Shown: one piece after another, positions 43,720-52,979 of the stretch
How positions within the stretch are numbered: position 1 is the stretch's first letter
Layout: each line of letters begins with the position of its first letter
Assembly (NCBI RefSeq): GCF_001545155.1
Contig: NZ_CP014226.1
Coordinates: 1,520,545-1,584,544, forward strand
Length of the DNA: 64,000 nucleotides
Reading direction: 5' to 3'
Source: Halomonas chromatireducens
Lineage (GTDB): Bacteria; Pseudomonadota; Gammaproteobacteria; Pseudomonadales; Halomonadaceae
Notes under the pieces: generated by a model
What the model was told of the DNA's origin: nothing
Databases searched by the model: none
Seen by the model: the letters and a program-made list of their open reading frames with translations, nothing else
Translations under genes and position numbers: made by a program

Positions 43720-45884
43720 GCGAGACCTCGCTGACTTCCCCCAACACGGCCTGGCCCTCGTCTGAACAGGCCCTAGCGGATCGCGAAGCGCTGCTGGCGC
43801 TGCTGTTTGCCTGGGCTGAGCTTGGCTGGATCCGTGACCTGGATGCTGCTCTGGCCCACCGCCTGGCACAGTTGGCACCCGAAGGAGATGCCAGCTGCCT
43901 GCTGGCAGCCATGCTGGTCAGTCATCAGGCCGGCCAGGGCCACCTGCTTGTGGATCTGACACAGGCCCATGAGCAGCCCACCACGCTGATAGCGGTGGAG
44001 CCAGGTGACGACGCACCGCCGACGCCGGAAGCCCTGCTGAGCCTGCTGGCGCCTGCTCGCTGGAGCCAAGCCTTGCGCGGCTGGTCGGCGGTCGGCAGCG
44101 GCCCGGGCAACAGCCCGCTAGTGCTGGAAGGGGAGCGCCTCTATTTGCGCCGCTACTGGCGTAATGAGCAGCAGGTGGCGAACGGCGTCGATACCCGGCT
44201 GGCGCTCGGCGAGGTTGTTGACGCCGCTACCCTGCGTCCGGTGCTGGACGTCCTGTTTCCCCCGGCCAGCCACTCTGCCGAACAAGCCGGTTCACAGAAA
44301 CTCGCCTGTGCGCTGGGGGCACGCGCGCCCTTCACGGTGATCACCGGCGGCCCCGGCACCGGCAAGACCACTACCGTGATTCGCTTGCTGGCACTGCTGC
44401 AGGTGCAGGCCATCGCCACCCGAGGCGCACCGCTGGCTATTCGGCTGGCGGCGCCCACCGGCAAGGCGGCCGCACGCCTGAGCGAGTCGATCCGCGACCA
44501 GATCGACGCCCTGGAAGGGCTGGACCTGCCCCACGCAGAGCAGGTGCGTGATGCCATTCCCCACGAGGTCTTGACGCTGCACCGCCTGCTGGGCGCCCGA
44601 CCGGATACTCGCCACTTCCGCTATCATCGGCTCAACCCGCTGCCGCTGGACATGGTCGCGGTGGACGAAGCCTCGATGGTGGATATCGACATGATGGCGG
44701 CCCTGCTCGACGCCCTGCCGCCCCATGCCCGCCTGGTGCTGCTGGGGGACAAGGACCAGCTGGCCTCGGTGGAGGCCGGCGCAGTACTGGGTAACCTTTG
44801 TGCCCGCGCAGAAGCAGGGCACTATCGCGAGGAGGTCACCCAATGGCTGGAAAGCGCCACCGGCGTGCCTGCCTGGTTCAAGGGCGACGCTCCCGCGCTG
44901 CTGGTGCTTCTGGAGTCGCTGCTGGAGCGACTACGGGAGCATGCCGGCACCACCTCCTTCGAAGGGGAGATGCTGCTCGGCAATCGGCGTGTCTATCTCG
45001 ACCTCATCTGGCCCGGAAAGCCGCTTTCCCAACGCGAGCTGACCACCTGGAGCGATCAGCGTCTGGCCGCCCTGCCGCTGTCGCCCCGTGTCGGCGACCT
45101 GCTGCGCCAGCACGCCAGCGATGCCTGGAGCCTGGCCGACAGTGACGGCAAGTACGCCAGGCTGCGCTTGCCGCTGCCCGCCGTGGAAAGAGTCGGCGCC
45201 CCCCGCACGCTGGCGGCTCCCCGCCCGGAATTCCACGACTTCGGCATTGCCGACCTGCCACCGCCCGATGCCGAACTCGCCCGCCGGCCCCTGCGTGCCC
45301 TGGAGATCGTGGCCTTCGATACCGAAACCACGGGCCTGGAACTGCGCCGCGGCGATACGGTCATCAGCATCGGCGCCTGCCGCATCGTCAATGCCCGGCT
45401 GCTGGCCAGCGACGTCTTCGACGTTCGGGTCGACCCCGGCAAGCCGATTCCCCCGGCCAGCACGGCCATCCACGGCCTCACCGATAGTGACGTCAGCGGC
45501 GCGCCTCCTCTGCCCGTCCTGCTGCCACGTTTTCGCAACTATATCGGCGACGCGGTGGTACTGGCTCACAACGCCGCCTTCGACCTGCTCGCCTTGCAGC
45601 CCCCGGGGGCCAGTGTCACCCTGGATATGCCAGTGCTGGACACCCTGCTCATATCGCGTGCGCTGGACGAGAGTCTTGACGGCCATGACCTGGACACCCT
45701 TGCCGACCGTTACAGCCTCAGGTTTCCCCCCGGAACGCGACATACCGCACTGGGCGATGCCCGGGTCACGGCTGAGCTGTGGCTGGCGCTGCTGCCGCGG
45801 CTCGAGGCGAGAGGCATCGAGACCCTGGAGCAGGCGCTTGCCCTTCAGGCCAGCGCCTTCGACAAGGAGGATGCCTGCACATGA
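43716..45884 (+). CDS. Chimeric ORF: RecD N-terminal half fused to DnaQ-like 3'-5' exonuclease C-terminal half
   Basis: A 722-residue open frame made of two unrelated halves. Residues 1 to about 380 are RecD: N-terminal domain, Walker A GGPGTGKTT (211-219), AAPTGKAAARL, motif II VDEASMVDIDMM and GDKDQLASVEAGAVLGNLC. RecD then needs motifs IV-VI (HKSQG, AITRA); none is present. From about residue 385 (AWFKGDAPALLVLLESLLER) the sequence is the kinase-like ATPase-fold part and DEDD exonuclease domain (FDTETTGLE near 530, HNAAFD, HTALGDARVT) of the Pol III epsilon-like nuclease that normally precedes the symporter-kinase found downstream. So recD has lost its 3' half and the exonuclease gene its 5' half. 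Helicase activity is lost; exonuclease residues are intact. Confidence 0.85.
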   Translation: MSETSLTSPNTAWPSSEQALADREALLALLFAWAELGWIRDLDAALAHRLAQLAPEGDASCLLAAMLVSHQAGQGHLLVDLTQAHEQPTTLIAVEPGDDAPPTPEALLSLLAPARWSQALRGWSAVGSGPGNSPLVLEGERLYLRRYWRNEQQVANGVDTRLALGEVVDAATLRPVLDVLFPPASHSAEQAGSQKLACALGARAPFTVITGGPGTGKTTTVIRLLALLQVQAIATRGAPLAIRLAAPTGKAAARLSESIRDQIDALEGLDLPHAEQVRDAIPHEVLTLHRLLGARPDTRHFRYHRLNPLPLDMVAVDEASMVDIDMMAALLDALPPHARLVLLGDKDQLASVEAGAVLGNLCARAEAGHYREEVTQWLESATGVPAWFKGDAPALLVLLESLLERLREHAGTTSFEGEMLLGNRRVYLDLIWPGKPLSQRELTTWSDQRLAALPLSPRVGDLLRQHASDAWSLADSDGKYARLRLPLPAVERVGAPRTLAAPRPEFHDFGIADLPPPDAELARRPLRALEIVAFDTETTGLELRRGDTVISIGACRIVNARLLASDVFDVRVDPGKPIPPASTAIHGLTDSDVSGAPPLPVLLPRFRNYIGDAVVLAHNAAFDLLALQPPGASVTLDMPVLDTLLISRALDESLDGHDLDTLADRYSLRFPPGTRHTALGDARVTAELWLALLPRLEARGIETLEQALALQASAFDKEDACT

Positions 45885-46093
45885 ACGAATCAAGGCGTGA
45901 AGCCCGAACTCATGCCCGGCTCATCGCCTTGATTTGCCTGGCCGTGCTTTTTTTCTCCCCCCCTCTGGTACTGATCTTCGACCGTCCCGCCGCGCAGGGC
46001 CTGTCCTGGCTGCCTCTCTATCTCTTCGTCATCTGGCTGATCGTGATTGGACTGGCAGCCTGGCTGATGGAACACCGGCAAGAGGATAGCTGA
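45881..46093 (+). CDS. Small two-segment membrane protein next to the symporter-kinase
   Basis: A 70-residue protein with two membrane segments (about 13-31 LIALICLAVLFFSPPLVLI and 43-62 LPLYLFVIWLIVIGLAAWLM) and charged ends. It overlaps the exonuclease gene by four bases and ends five bp before the symporter-histidine kinase gene. Small proteins of this size and place (DUF4212-like) accompany sodium:solute symporters, so it may be a helper subunit of the next protein. No motif fixes its role. Confidence 0.75.
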   Translation: MNESRREARTHARLIALICLAVLFFSPPLVLIFDRPAAQGLSWLPLYLFVIWLIVIGLAAWLMEHRQEDS

Positions 46094-46097
46094 CGCG

Positions 46098-48830
46098 ATG
46101 AGAACGGATCCGGTAGTGCTGACGGTGGCCTTCGGCTACCTGGCGCTGCTGTTCGTCATTGCTGCCTGGGGCGACCGGCGTGCCGAAAAGGGCCGCTCGG
46201 TGATCGGGTCGCCCACCGTCTACGCCCTCTCGATTGCGGTCTACTGCACCGCCTGGACCTTCTACGGCAGCGTGGGGCGTGCCGCGGAGTCTGGCCCCAG
46301 CTTCCTGTTGATCTACCTGGGGCCGACCCTGGCCATGCTCATGGCCCCCTTCATGATTCGCAAGATGGTGCGCATCGCCAGCACCCAGCGCATCACGTCC
46401 ATTGCCGACTTCATCAGTGCCCGCTACGGCAAGAGTTCGAGCCTCGGCGCCCTGGTGGCCCTGATCGCCCTGATCGGCATCACTCCCTATATCGCCCTGC
46501 AGCTCAAGGCCATCACCCTGAGCCATGCCGTACTGGTCAACTATCCGGAAGCCGCCGAATTCCAGCTGGCGGACGAGAGCTTCTGGGTCGACAAGTCCTT
46601 CTGGGTCGCCCTGGTCCTGGCGGTGTTCATCATCCTCTTCGGCACACGCCACCTCGATGCCAGCGAGCGTCACGAAGGCATGGTGGCGGCGATCGCCTTC
46701 GAGTCGCTGGTCAAGCTGGTCGCCTTCCTGACCGTTGGCGTATTCGTGGTGTTCGTGATGTTCAACGGCCCGATGGACCTGTTCAGCCAGGTGGCCGATA
46801 GCCCGCGACTGGTTGGCGCCCTGGGTCTGGATGCGGTGCCGGGCGGTGCCACCGGCTGGGTCGGCACCCTGGTGCTGGCGTTCCTGGCGTTTCTCACCCT
46901 GCCCCGGCAGTTCCAGGTGCTGGTGGTGGAGAACGTGGACGAACGCCACCTCCGGCGCGCCAGTTGGCTCTTCCCGCTCTACCTGGTCGCCATCAATCTG
47001 TTCGTGATTCCCATCGCCATGGCCGGCATGCTGCTGCCGGTCGGCAACAGCGACCCGGACAGCTTCGTGCTGACGCTGCCCCTCTCCGCAGGGCTGGAGG
47101 GCATACCGCTGCTGGTCTTCATCGGCGGTCTCTCGGCGGCAACCGGCATGGTCATCGTCGAGACCATCGCCCTCTCCACCATGGTCAGTAACCAGCTGGT
47201 GATGCCGCTGCTGCTGCGCTCCAAGCGCCTGCAGCTCAGCTCCCAGGGCGAGCTGGCCGGCTGGCTGCTGGGCATTCGCCGGGTAGCCATCGTGCTGATC
47301 CTGCTGCTGGGCTACCTCTACCATGCGCTGATCGGCGACTCCTATAGCCTGGTCACCATTGGGCTGGTCTCCTTCGCTGCCGCCGCCCAGTTCGCCCCCG
47401 CCCTGTTGATCGGCATGTACTGGCGGGGGGCAACCCGGCTGGGCGCCAGCCTGGGCTTGATCGCCGGCTTTCTCATCTGGGTCTACACCCTGCTGCTGCC
47501 GGGCTTTGCCCAGTCAGGGTGGCTGAACCCCGGCTTTGTCGAACAAGGCCTCTGGGGGCTGGGCTGGCTGCGCCCCTATGCGCTGTTCGGCCTCGAGGGT
47601 TGGGACATCTACAGCCACTCGCTGCTGTGGAGCATGCTGGCCAACGTCGGGATTCTGGTCGGCGTTTCCCTGTTTACCCGACAGAGTCCGCTGGAGCAGA
47701 CCCAGGCGGCGCTGTTCACCAATGCCATGAACCCGGGGCTGCAGCACACCTCCCTGTGGCGTGGCCAGACAACCCGCGGCGAGCTCCAGAGCCTGCTCAG
47801 CCGCTACCTGGGGGCCAACGCCACCGCCCGGATACTCGCCGACCAGAAGAGCAGCCGGGACAACTCCGATCCGGCCCCCCCGGCGATGATCGCCCGCGCC
47901 GAACAGGCCCTGTCGGGTGCACTGGGCAGCGCCTCGGCAAGGGTGCTGATCAATTCCGTGGTGCGTGGCGAGGCCCTGGACCTGGAGTCGATCCTCAGCA
48001 TTCTCGACACCACCTCCCAGACGCTCGAGTACAACCGCCGACTGGAACAGAAGTCCAACGAACTCGCCAAGATCGGCGAGGAGCTGCGTGCCGCCAACGA
48101 GCGACTACGCGAACTCGACCGATTGAAGGACGAATTCGTCGCCATGGTCAGTCACGAACTCCGGACGCCGCTCACCTCGATTCGCGCCTTTGCCGAAATC
48201 CTGCGCGACGGCAAGGACCTGCCGGAAGACAAGCGCACCCACTTCCTCGAAGTGGTGGTGCTCGAAAGCCAACGGCTCTCCCGCCTGATCGAGGAGATAC
48301 TCGACCTGGCACGGCTGGAGAGCGGCAGGCTGACCCTGACGCCGCAGCAACTGGACCTGGTGTCGCTGACCCGGCATAGCGTCGACGCCGTCCATCGCCT
48401 GCAGGAGGATCGCGGGGTGACGCTTCAAGTTGACATCGAGGTGGACGAGGCTCCGGTCATCGGCGACCCGGACCGCCTGGAGCAGGTCATCATCAACCTG
48501 CTCGACAACGCCGGCAAGTTTGCCGACGACGACGATCCACAGGTGCGTCTCCTGCTGACTCGACACGAGCAACACTATCGGCTCAGCGTGGAGGACAATG
48601 GCCCCGGTATCGCCGAAGAGGAGCGCGAGCGAGTCTTCGAGAAGTTCCACCAGATAAAACGCCTGAGCAGCAGCGCCGGCAAGGCCAAGGGACGCCCCAG
48701 GGGCAGCGGCCTGGGACTGCCGATCAGCCGGGGCATTGTCGTCCACCTGGGCGGCAGGCTCTGGGTAGAGGATGCCCCCCAGCTCCAGGGCGCCTGTCTG
48801 GTCATGGAGCTACCCCAGGCACCTGAGTGA
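46098..48830 (+). CDS. Sodium:solute symporter-type sensor histidine kinase
   Basis: A 910-residue fusion. Residues 1 to about 500 are a sodium:solute symporter domain with some 13 membrane segments (YCTAWTFYGSVGRAAESG, RITSIADFISARYG). A linker and coiled coil (about 640-680) lead to a HisKA domain with the phosphorylated His686 in MVSHELRTPLTS and a HATPase domain with NLLDNAGKF, DNGPGIAEEE and GSGLGLPISRGI. This is the CbrA-like plan that couples uptake or binding of a solute to a two-component pathway. No response regulator gene follows within the window, which is unusual for the subgroup. The preceding small membrane protein and (formerly intact) exonuclease are its usual neighbours. Confidence 0.9.
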   Translation: MRTDPVVLTVAFGYLALLFVIAAWGDRRAEKGRSVIGSPTVYALSIAVYCTAWTFYGSVGRAAESGPSFLLIYLGPTLAMLMAPFMIRKMVRIASTQRITSIADFISARYGKSSSLGALVALIALIGITPYIALQLKAITLSHAVLVNYPEAAEFQLADESFWVDKSFWVALVLAVFIILFGTRHLDASERHEGMVAAIAFESLVKLVAFLTVGVFVVFVMFNGPMDLFSQVADSPRLVGALGLDAVPGGATGWVGTLVLAFLAFLTLPRQFQVLVVENVDERHLRRASWLFPLYLVAINLFVIPIAMAGMLLPVGNSDPDSFVLTLPLSAGLEGIPLLVFIGGLSAATGMVIVETIALSTMVSNQLVMPLLLRSKRLQLSSQGELAGWLLGIRRVAIVLILLLGYLYHALIGDSYSLVTIGLVSFAAAAQFAPALLIGMYWRGATRLGASLGLIAGFLIWVYTLLLPGFAQSGWLNPGFVEQGLWGLGWLRPYALFGLEGWDIYSHSLLWSMLANVGILVGVSLFTRQSPLEQTQAALFTNAMNPGLQHTSLWRGQTTRGELQSLLSRYLGANATARILADQKSSRDNSDPAPPAMIARAEQALSGALGSASARVLINSVVRGEALDLESILSILDTTSQTLEYNRRLEQKSNELAKIGEELRAANERLRELDRLKDEFVAMVSHELRTPLTSIRAFAEILRDGKDLPEDKRTHFLEVVVLESQRLSRLIEEILDLARLESGRLTLTPQQLDLVSLTRHSVDAVHRLQEDRGVTLQVDIEVDEAPVIGDPDRLEQVIINLLDNAGKFADDDDPQVRLLLTRHEQHYRLSVEDNGPGIAEEERERVFEKFHQIKRLSSSAGKAKGRPRGSGLGLPISRGIVVHLGGRLWVEDAPQLQGACLVMELPQAPE

Positions 48831-48880
48831 CTCACAATCCCGCCCACTTCATGCGACAAGTCTGATTTTGCTGCATGTGC

Positions 48881-48907
48881 TAAAGAAACCCTCTCTTCCG
48901 CCGATAC
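48881..48907 (+). promoter_or_regulatory. Sigma-28 (FliA) flagellar promoter of the chemoreceptor gene
   Basis: TAAAGAAA, then 11 bases, then GCCGATAC: almost the textbook FliA promoter (TAAAGTTT-N11-GCCGATAA). It lies 211 bp upstream of the chemoreceptor ATG on the same strand and places the receptor in the flagellar class III regulon. Confidence 0.82.
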
Positions 48908-48993
48908 CTCTTTGTGCCAGGGAATGACGTAACAGCCAGCCCAGGCCCTCGGTCAGCCCGCTTATCCCAAAAAAACAAAAAGAATTCAGACAG

Positions 48994-49020
48994 CAAGGCC
49001 ATACGCATTTCGTGGCCTTG
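48994..49020 (+). other. Leader hairpin between the sigma-28 promoter and the chemoreceptor gene
   Basis: CAAGGCCA (48994-49001) and TGGCCTTG (49013-49020) form an eight-base stem with an 11-base loop in the long 5' leader. An A-rich stretch precedes it. Role unknown; could affect mRNA stability. Confidence 0.35.
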
Positions 49021-49118
49021 AAGCGCCGCTATGGCAAGACCGTTTGTTTCGTTTCGCTGCTTTGCCATGCACATGCAGACCAGCATAAAAGCACTGTCCT
49101 ATAGAGAGCCCCTACAAA

Positions 49119-51125
49119 ATGAAGCGACTCACTCGTCTATCACTCACGCAGAAGCTGCTGGGCGCGATCGGCCTGCCGTTACTGCTGGCATTCATCGCGC
49201 TGGGCCTGATCGTCAACACCCAGTTGAACAATGCCATTCCACCGATGCTGGAAGACACCAGTGCCCGACAGGTCGAAGCCCGGGCCAATGAAGTCGGCCG
49301 CTGGATCGAGGGTTACCGGACCCTGCTGTCCGGGCTAGCCAAGGACGAACGACTCGCCGAATCGGTGCCCGTGGAAGAGCACCTGGAGTGGCTGGCCAGC
49401 CGTCATCCGGGCGATGCCACCATCGAATCGTTCTACTTCGCCGACGCCAGCGGCGATACCGTGACCCATAGCGGCGCCAGGGCGGACATTTCCGGTCGCG
49501 GCTACTTCCAGGAGCTGGTTATCGATGGCACCACGGACCGGCTGCTGGCCGACCCGGTGCTCTCCCTGGTGAGCGGCCTGCCCACCGCGATAATTGCCGA
49601 GACGATCTTCGACGAGTCAGGAAGCCGCGTCGGGCTGCTGGGCATCACCCTGTCCATGGAAGCCGTCTCGGAGATCACCTCCGCCATCGACGTGGGCGAA
49701 GGTAGCTACGGCTACATGGTCGACAGCAGCGGCATGGTCGTGGCCCATCCCGACCCAGACCTGCGCATGAACCTCAACGTCACCGATGCCGACCAGGCCG
49801 GTTTCCAGGGTGTCAATGCACTGGGCCAGCGCATGCTCTCCGGTGAAGCCGGCATCGGCCAAGTGGTGTCACCCTTCGATGGCAACGTGACCATGGTCTG
49901 GAGCCCGATCCCAGGCACTGGTGGCTGGGCGCTTGCGGCGGCCATTCCCAGCAATGTCTTCACCGCTGTCTCGACGAACCTGCTGTTCTCCCTATTGATC
50001 GTGGGTGCAGTGATCCTGCTGGTGCTGCTTGTCATCGTCGGTTTCTCGGCGCGCAAGGCACTGGCGCCGATCAAGCAGACCGCCCAGGCCATGGCCGATA
50101 TCGCCCAGGGCAAGGGCGACCTGACCCGCCGGCTGACGGCCCACAGCCAGGATGAAGTGGGCGAGCTCGCCGTACAGTTCAACGGCTTCGTCGAGCGCAT
50201 GCAGCGAACCCTGCAGGAAGTCCGCGGGAACGCCCGTACCGTCCTCGCCGGTGCCAGCGACATGGCCGACGGCACCCAGGAACTCTCCTCGCGCACCGAG
50301 CAGGCCGCCGCCAACCTGCAGGAAACCTCGGCATCCATGGAGGAGATTCACTCCACCGTCTCGCACACCGCCCAGGCATCCGAGCAGGCCAACGGGCTGG
50401 CCACCAATGCCGCCGGGGTTGCCGAGCGCGGCAATGAGGCCATGACCGAGATGCAGGCCAAGATGGCATCCATCGACGCCTCGGCCAACAAGATCAGCGA
50501 CATCATCGGCCTGATCGACTCGATCGCCTTCCAGACCAACATTCTGGCGTTGAATGCCTCGGTGGAAGCTGCTCGTGCCGGCGAGCACGGCAGGGGCTTT
50601 GCCGTGGTCGCCCAGGAAGTCCGCAACCTCGCCAGCCGTTCAGCCGACGCCGCCAAGGACATTCGCGGACTGATCGATACTTCCGTCAAACACACCCAGG
50701 AAGGCAGCCAGATCGTCAAGGGTGCGGCAGAACGCATGCAGGAGCTGCGCCAGAGTGTGATTCAGGTCTCTGACGTGATCAGCGAAATCACCGCCGGCGC
50801 CCGCGAGCAGACGTCGGGAATCGAGCAGGTCAACACTGCTGTGGCGGAGATGGATACCATGACGCAGCAGAATGCCTCCATGGTGCATCAGAACGCCGGC
50901 CTGGCCGCCACCATGCGAGACAATGCCCGTCGCCTTGATGAGCTAATGTCCGAATTCATTCTCGGAGAAGCCGAATTGACCGAAGCGCGTCCAGGCCCGG
51001 CGGTGAACCGGCCAGCGCTTGCCCTGCCCTCGGCGGTCACTAACCCCTCGCAGCAGGCGGTGAAGCCAGCGTCCAAGCGTCAGCAGCCCGCACGCGAGCT
51101 GGAAGAGGATTGGGAGACCTTTTAA
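49119..51125 (+). CDS. Methyl-accepting chemotaxis protein with dCache-type sensor
   Basis: A 668-residue receptor. Membrane segment 1 at about 13-33, periplasmic dCache domain (about 34-285, with [15 protein letters not shown] and [10 protein letters not shown]), segment 2 at about 288-310, HAMP domain (about 311-365) and a cytoplasmic signalling domain whose conserved tip reads [20 protein letters not shown] near 473-492. It ends in EDWETF, the C-terminal pentapeptide type that tethers CheR/CheB in Tar-like receptors. Ligand unknown: dCache domains bind amino acids, organic acids or amines. The upstream sigma-28 promoter ties it to flagellar genes. Confidence 0.93.
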   Translation: MKRLTRLSLTQKLLGAIGLPLLLAFIALGLIVNTQLNNAIPPMLEDTSARQVEARANEVGRWIEGYRTLLSGLAKDERLAESVPVEEHLEWLASRHPGDATIESFYFADASGDTVTHSGARADISGRGYFQELVIDGTTDRLLADPVLSLVSGLPTAIIAETIFDESGSRVGLLGITLSMEAVSEITSAIDVGEGSYGYMVDSSGMVVAHPDPDLRMNLNVTDADQAGFQGVNALGQRMLSGEAGIGQVVSPFDGNVTMVWSPIPGTGGWALAAAIPSNVFTAVSTNLLFSLLIVGAVILLVLLVIVGFSARKALAPIKQTAQAMADIAQGKGDLTRRLTAHSQDEVGELAVQFNGFVERMQRTLQEVRGNARTVLAGASDMADGTQELSSRTEQAAANLQETSASMEEIHSTVSHTAQASEQANGLATNAAGVAERGNEAMTEMQAKMASIDASANKISDIIGLIDSIAFQTNILALNASVEAARAGEHGRGFAVVAQEVRNLASRSADAAKDIRGLIDTSVKHTQEGSQIVKGAAERMQELRQSVIQVSDVISEITAGAREQTSGIEQVNTAVAEMDTMTQQNASMVHQNAGLAATMRDNARRLDELMSEFILGEAELTEARPGPAVNRPALALPSAVTNPSQQAVKPASKRQQPARELEEDWETF

Positions 51126-51156
51126 GGCGGCTGGAAGCAAGAGCCAATGAGCCGAG

Positions 51157-51178
51157 CCGCTTCCAGGGAGGGAAGCGG
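51157..51178 (+). terminator. Hairpin downstream of the chemoreceptor gene
   Basis: CCGCTTCC and GGAAGCGG form a perfect eight-base stem with a six-base loop, 31 bp after the stop. No T tract follows, so it is a weak or Rho-aided terminator or a 3'-end stabiliser. Confidence 0.45.
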
Positions 51179-51335
51179 AATACCAATAATCGCCTACGCT
51201 GTTTCCTGTTTTCACTGGGTAACTGGATGACGTGAAGTTCCTTTCGAGACCTGGACACCGCTTCTCCAGGTCATGGTAGCCTGGTGCCAGCAGCCATCGG
51301 TATGCAACAGGACGTCATGCACGGTGGAGGGTTCC

Positions 51336-52465
51336 TTATGGCTCAGGTGGCCCAGAGACTTGGCTGGCCAGCTGTGATTTGGCTTTCATGCCGAACCAGA
51401 GGGTGGCCAGGGCCACCAGGAGTATAGCCGGCAGCATGGCGAGATTCAGGGCTTCCCACCCCAGGTGGTGCAGCAGTTGCCCGGCCATCAGCGAGCCGAT
51501 GGCCACCAACGTGAAGATGATCAGGTCGTTGACCCCCTGTACCTTGCCCCGCTCGGCCTCGCTATGAACCGTGGAGAGCATGGCGCTGCCACCCACGAAC
51601 AGAAAGTTCCAGCCAACCCCCAGCAGCACCAGCGCCACCCAGAAGTGCGCCAGGCTGGTACCCAGGTTAGCCACCAGCACCGTGCCGATGAGCAGCGTCG
51701 CCCCGCTGAGCACGATACGCTGCACGCCGAAACGGGCAATCAGGCTGCCGGTCACGAAGGACGGCGCGAACATGCCCAGCACGTGCCACTGCATGATGAA
51801 GGCAACCTGGCTCATCTCGAAACCTCGGGCGCGCATCGCCAGCGGCGTGGCAGTCATCACCAATACCATGATGGCGTAGCCCACCGCGCCGGCCAGTACC
51901 GCTACCCTGAATTTGGGCTGGGTGGCGATGACCGCCATGGGGCGAGATTTCTCGCCGGGCTGGGGCTCGCCGCTGGCCGGTACGCGCAGCTGAGTCAGCA
52001 GGCCGATGGCCAGCAGCGCAAGGATGGCAATCACCAGATAAGGTCCACCGGAGGGCACGCTGGCGATCAGGCCGGTGGCTGCGCTGGCGTTCCAGGGGCC
52101 GAGGAAGGCGGCGGCAACCCCGCCAGCCATGACGAAGGAGATCGCCCGGCTGCGAAAGGCGGGACTTGCCACGTCGGCAGCGGCGAAGCGGTAGTACATG
52201 GCGAAGCCCTGGTAGAGCCCCAACAGGAGATTGCCGGCGCAAAACAGCCAGAAGGACCCCAGCGCAATGGCACCGAAGCTCAGCAGGCCACCGGCCACGC
52301 CACCCAGGCTGGCCCCGGTGATGAAGCCATGTCGACGACCCACCCGCTTCATGTAGAGGGACGCTGGCAGGGTCGAAACCACGGTGCCCAGCATCATCAT
52401 GGCGATGGGCAGCGTGGCCAGACCGGGATCGGGACTCAGCTGTTGGCCGACCACCCCACTCAGCG
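51336..52465 (-). pseudogene. MFS transporter gene with 5' end replaced by an IS66 remnant
   Basis: The frame encodes about 375 residues of a major facilitator transporter: LSGVVGQQLSPDPGLATLP, then the loop motif YMKRVGRRHGF and ten or eleven membrane segments to the end. Normal relatives start with a short tail and first membrane segment before GQQLSPDP. Here these are missing and the frame continues upstream into the complement of the IS66 transposase end, so no genuine start codon or first segment is left. Probably inactive. Transport substrate was not recognisable. The exact boundary may be off by some 15 bp. Confidence 0.75.
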
Positions 52466-52593
52466 TACGCCTATCTCCGAGACGTGCTGGAACGGCTGCC
52501 GACCCAGAAGGCCAGCCAGATCCACGAACTCCTGCCTCACCACTGGCAGCATACTGCCTGATCACTGACAAGCGGTGATGCCCGGTCGCTTAC
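52463..52593 (+). mobile_element. IS66 family remnant: end of TnpC and right terminal repeat
   Basis: From 52463 the plus strand encodes AYAYLRDVLERLPTQKASQ and then IHELLPHHWQ up to TGA at 52561, the characteristic C-terminus of IS66 transposase. The terminal repeat follows: 52574-52593 is the complement of GTAAGCGACCGGGCATCACC, with the GTAAGCG end shared by IS66 elements. Everything to the left (tnpA, tnpB, most of tnpC) is gone, and the remnant abuts the MFS gene. Confidence 0.85.
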
Positions 52594-52692
52594 TGGCATG
52601 TGGCTGTCGAGGTACAAAAAACCAGCAGCAGGAGCGCCAAAATTGCGTCGTCGTTGAATCAGTCCCGAGAAAGCCAAAAAAGGAAAAAGGGA

Positions 52693-52938
52693 ATGTCTAT
52701 TCAGAAAAATGACAGAAACTGTAATCTTGTCAAGACACTGTATCACGCCGCTCAGGGCGAGGCGCGCAGTCAGAGTCACGCGTCTGAAGCGAGATTGAAG
52801 TCGGACAAGTCGGCGCAGGATTTCTTTGACAATCTGTCGAAGGACTATAACGAGATTGCCTGTCAGGCACGCTTACTACTTAACAGGAAAACGTTATCAC
52901 CACATACACTTGACACTTATGAGACGAACGATGGTTAA
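52693..52938 (+). CDS. Small hypothetical protein in A+T-rich DNA, uncertain
   Basis: An 81-residue frame from an ATG at 52693 with AAAAAGGAAAAAGGG before it. Mixed polar protein (KTLYHAAQGEARSQSHASEA, DFFDNLSKDYNEIACQARLL) predicted helical. The base composition differs from the core genes, which suits DNA brought in with the IS66 insertion. No homologue recognised; could be spurious. The rest of 52594-52979 shows no other feature. Confidence 0.35.
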   Translation: MSIQKNDRNCNLVKTLYHAAQGEARSQSHASEARLKSDKSAQDFFDNLSKDYNEIACQARLLLNRKTLSPHTLDTYETNDG

Positions 52939-52979
52939 CACGCTGAATACATGGCTGCCTGCCAGGTGCCTATGATTTG

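Noticed and set aside
44153-44843. Overlapping minus frames within recD
   Set aside because: Antisense of conserved RecD motifs.
46029-47324. 431-codon minus-strand frame opposite the symporter-kinase
   Set aside because: Very rich in His, Gln, Glu and Asp, as expected for antisense of a membrane protein gene; no start site.
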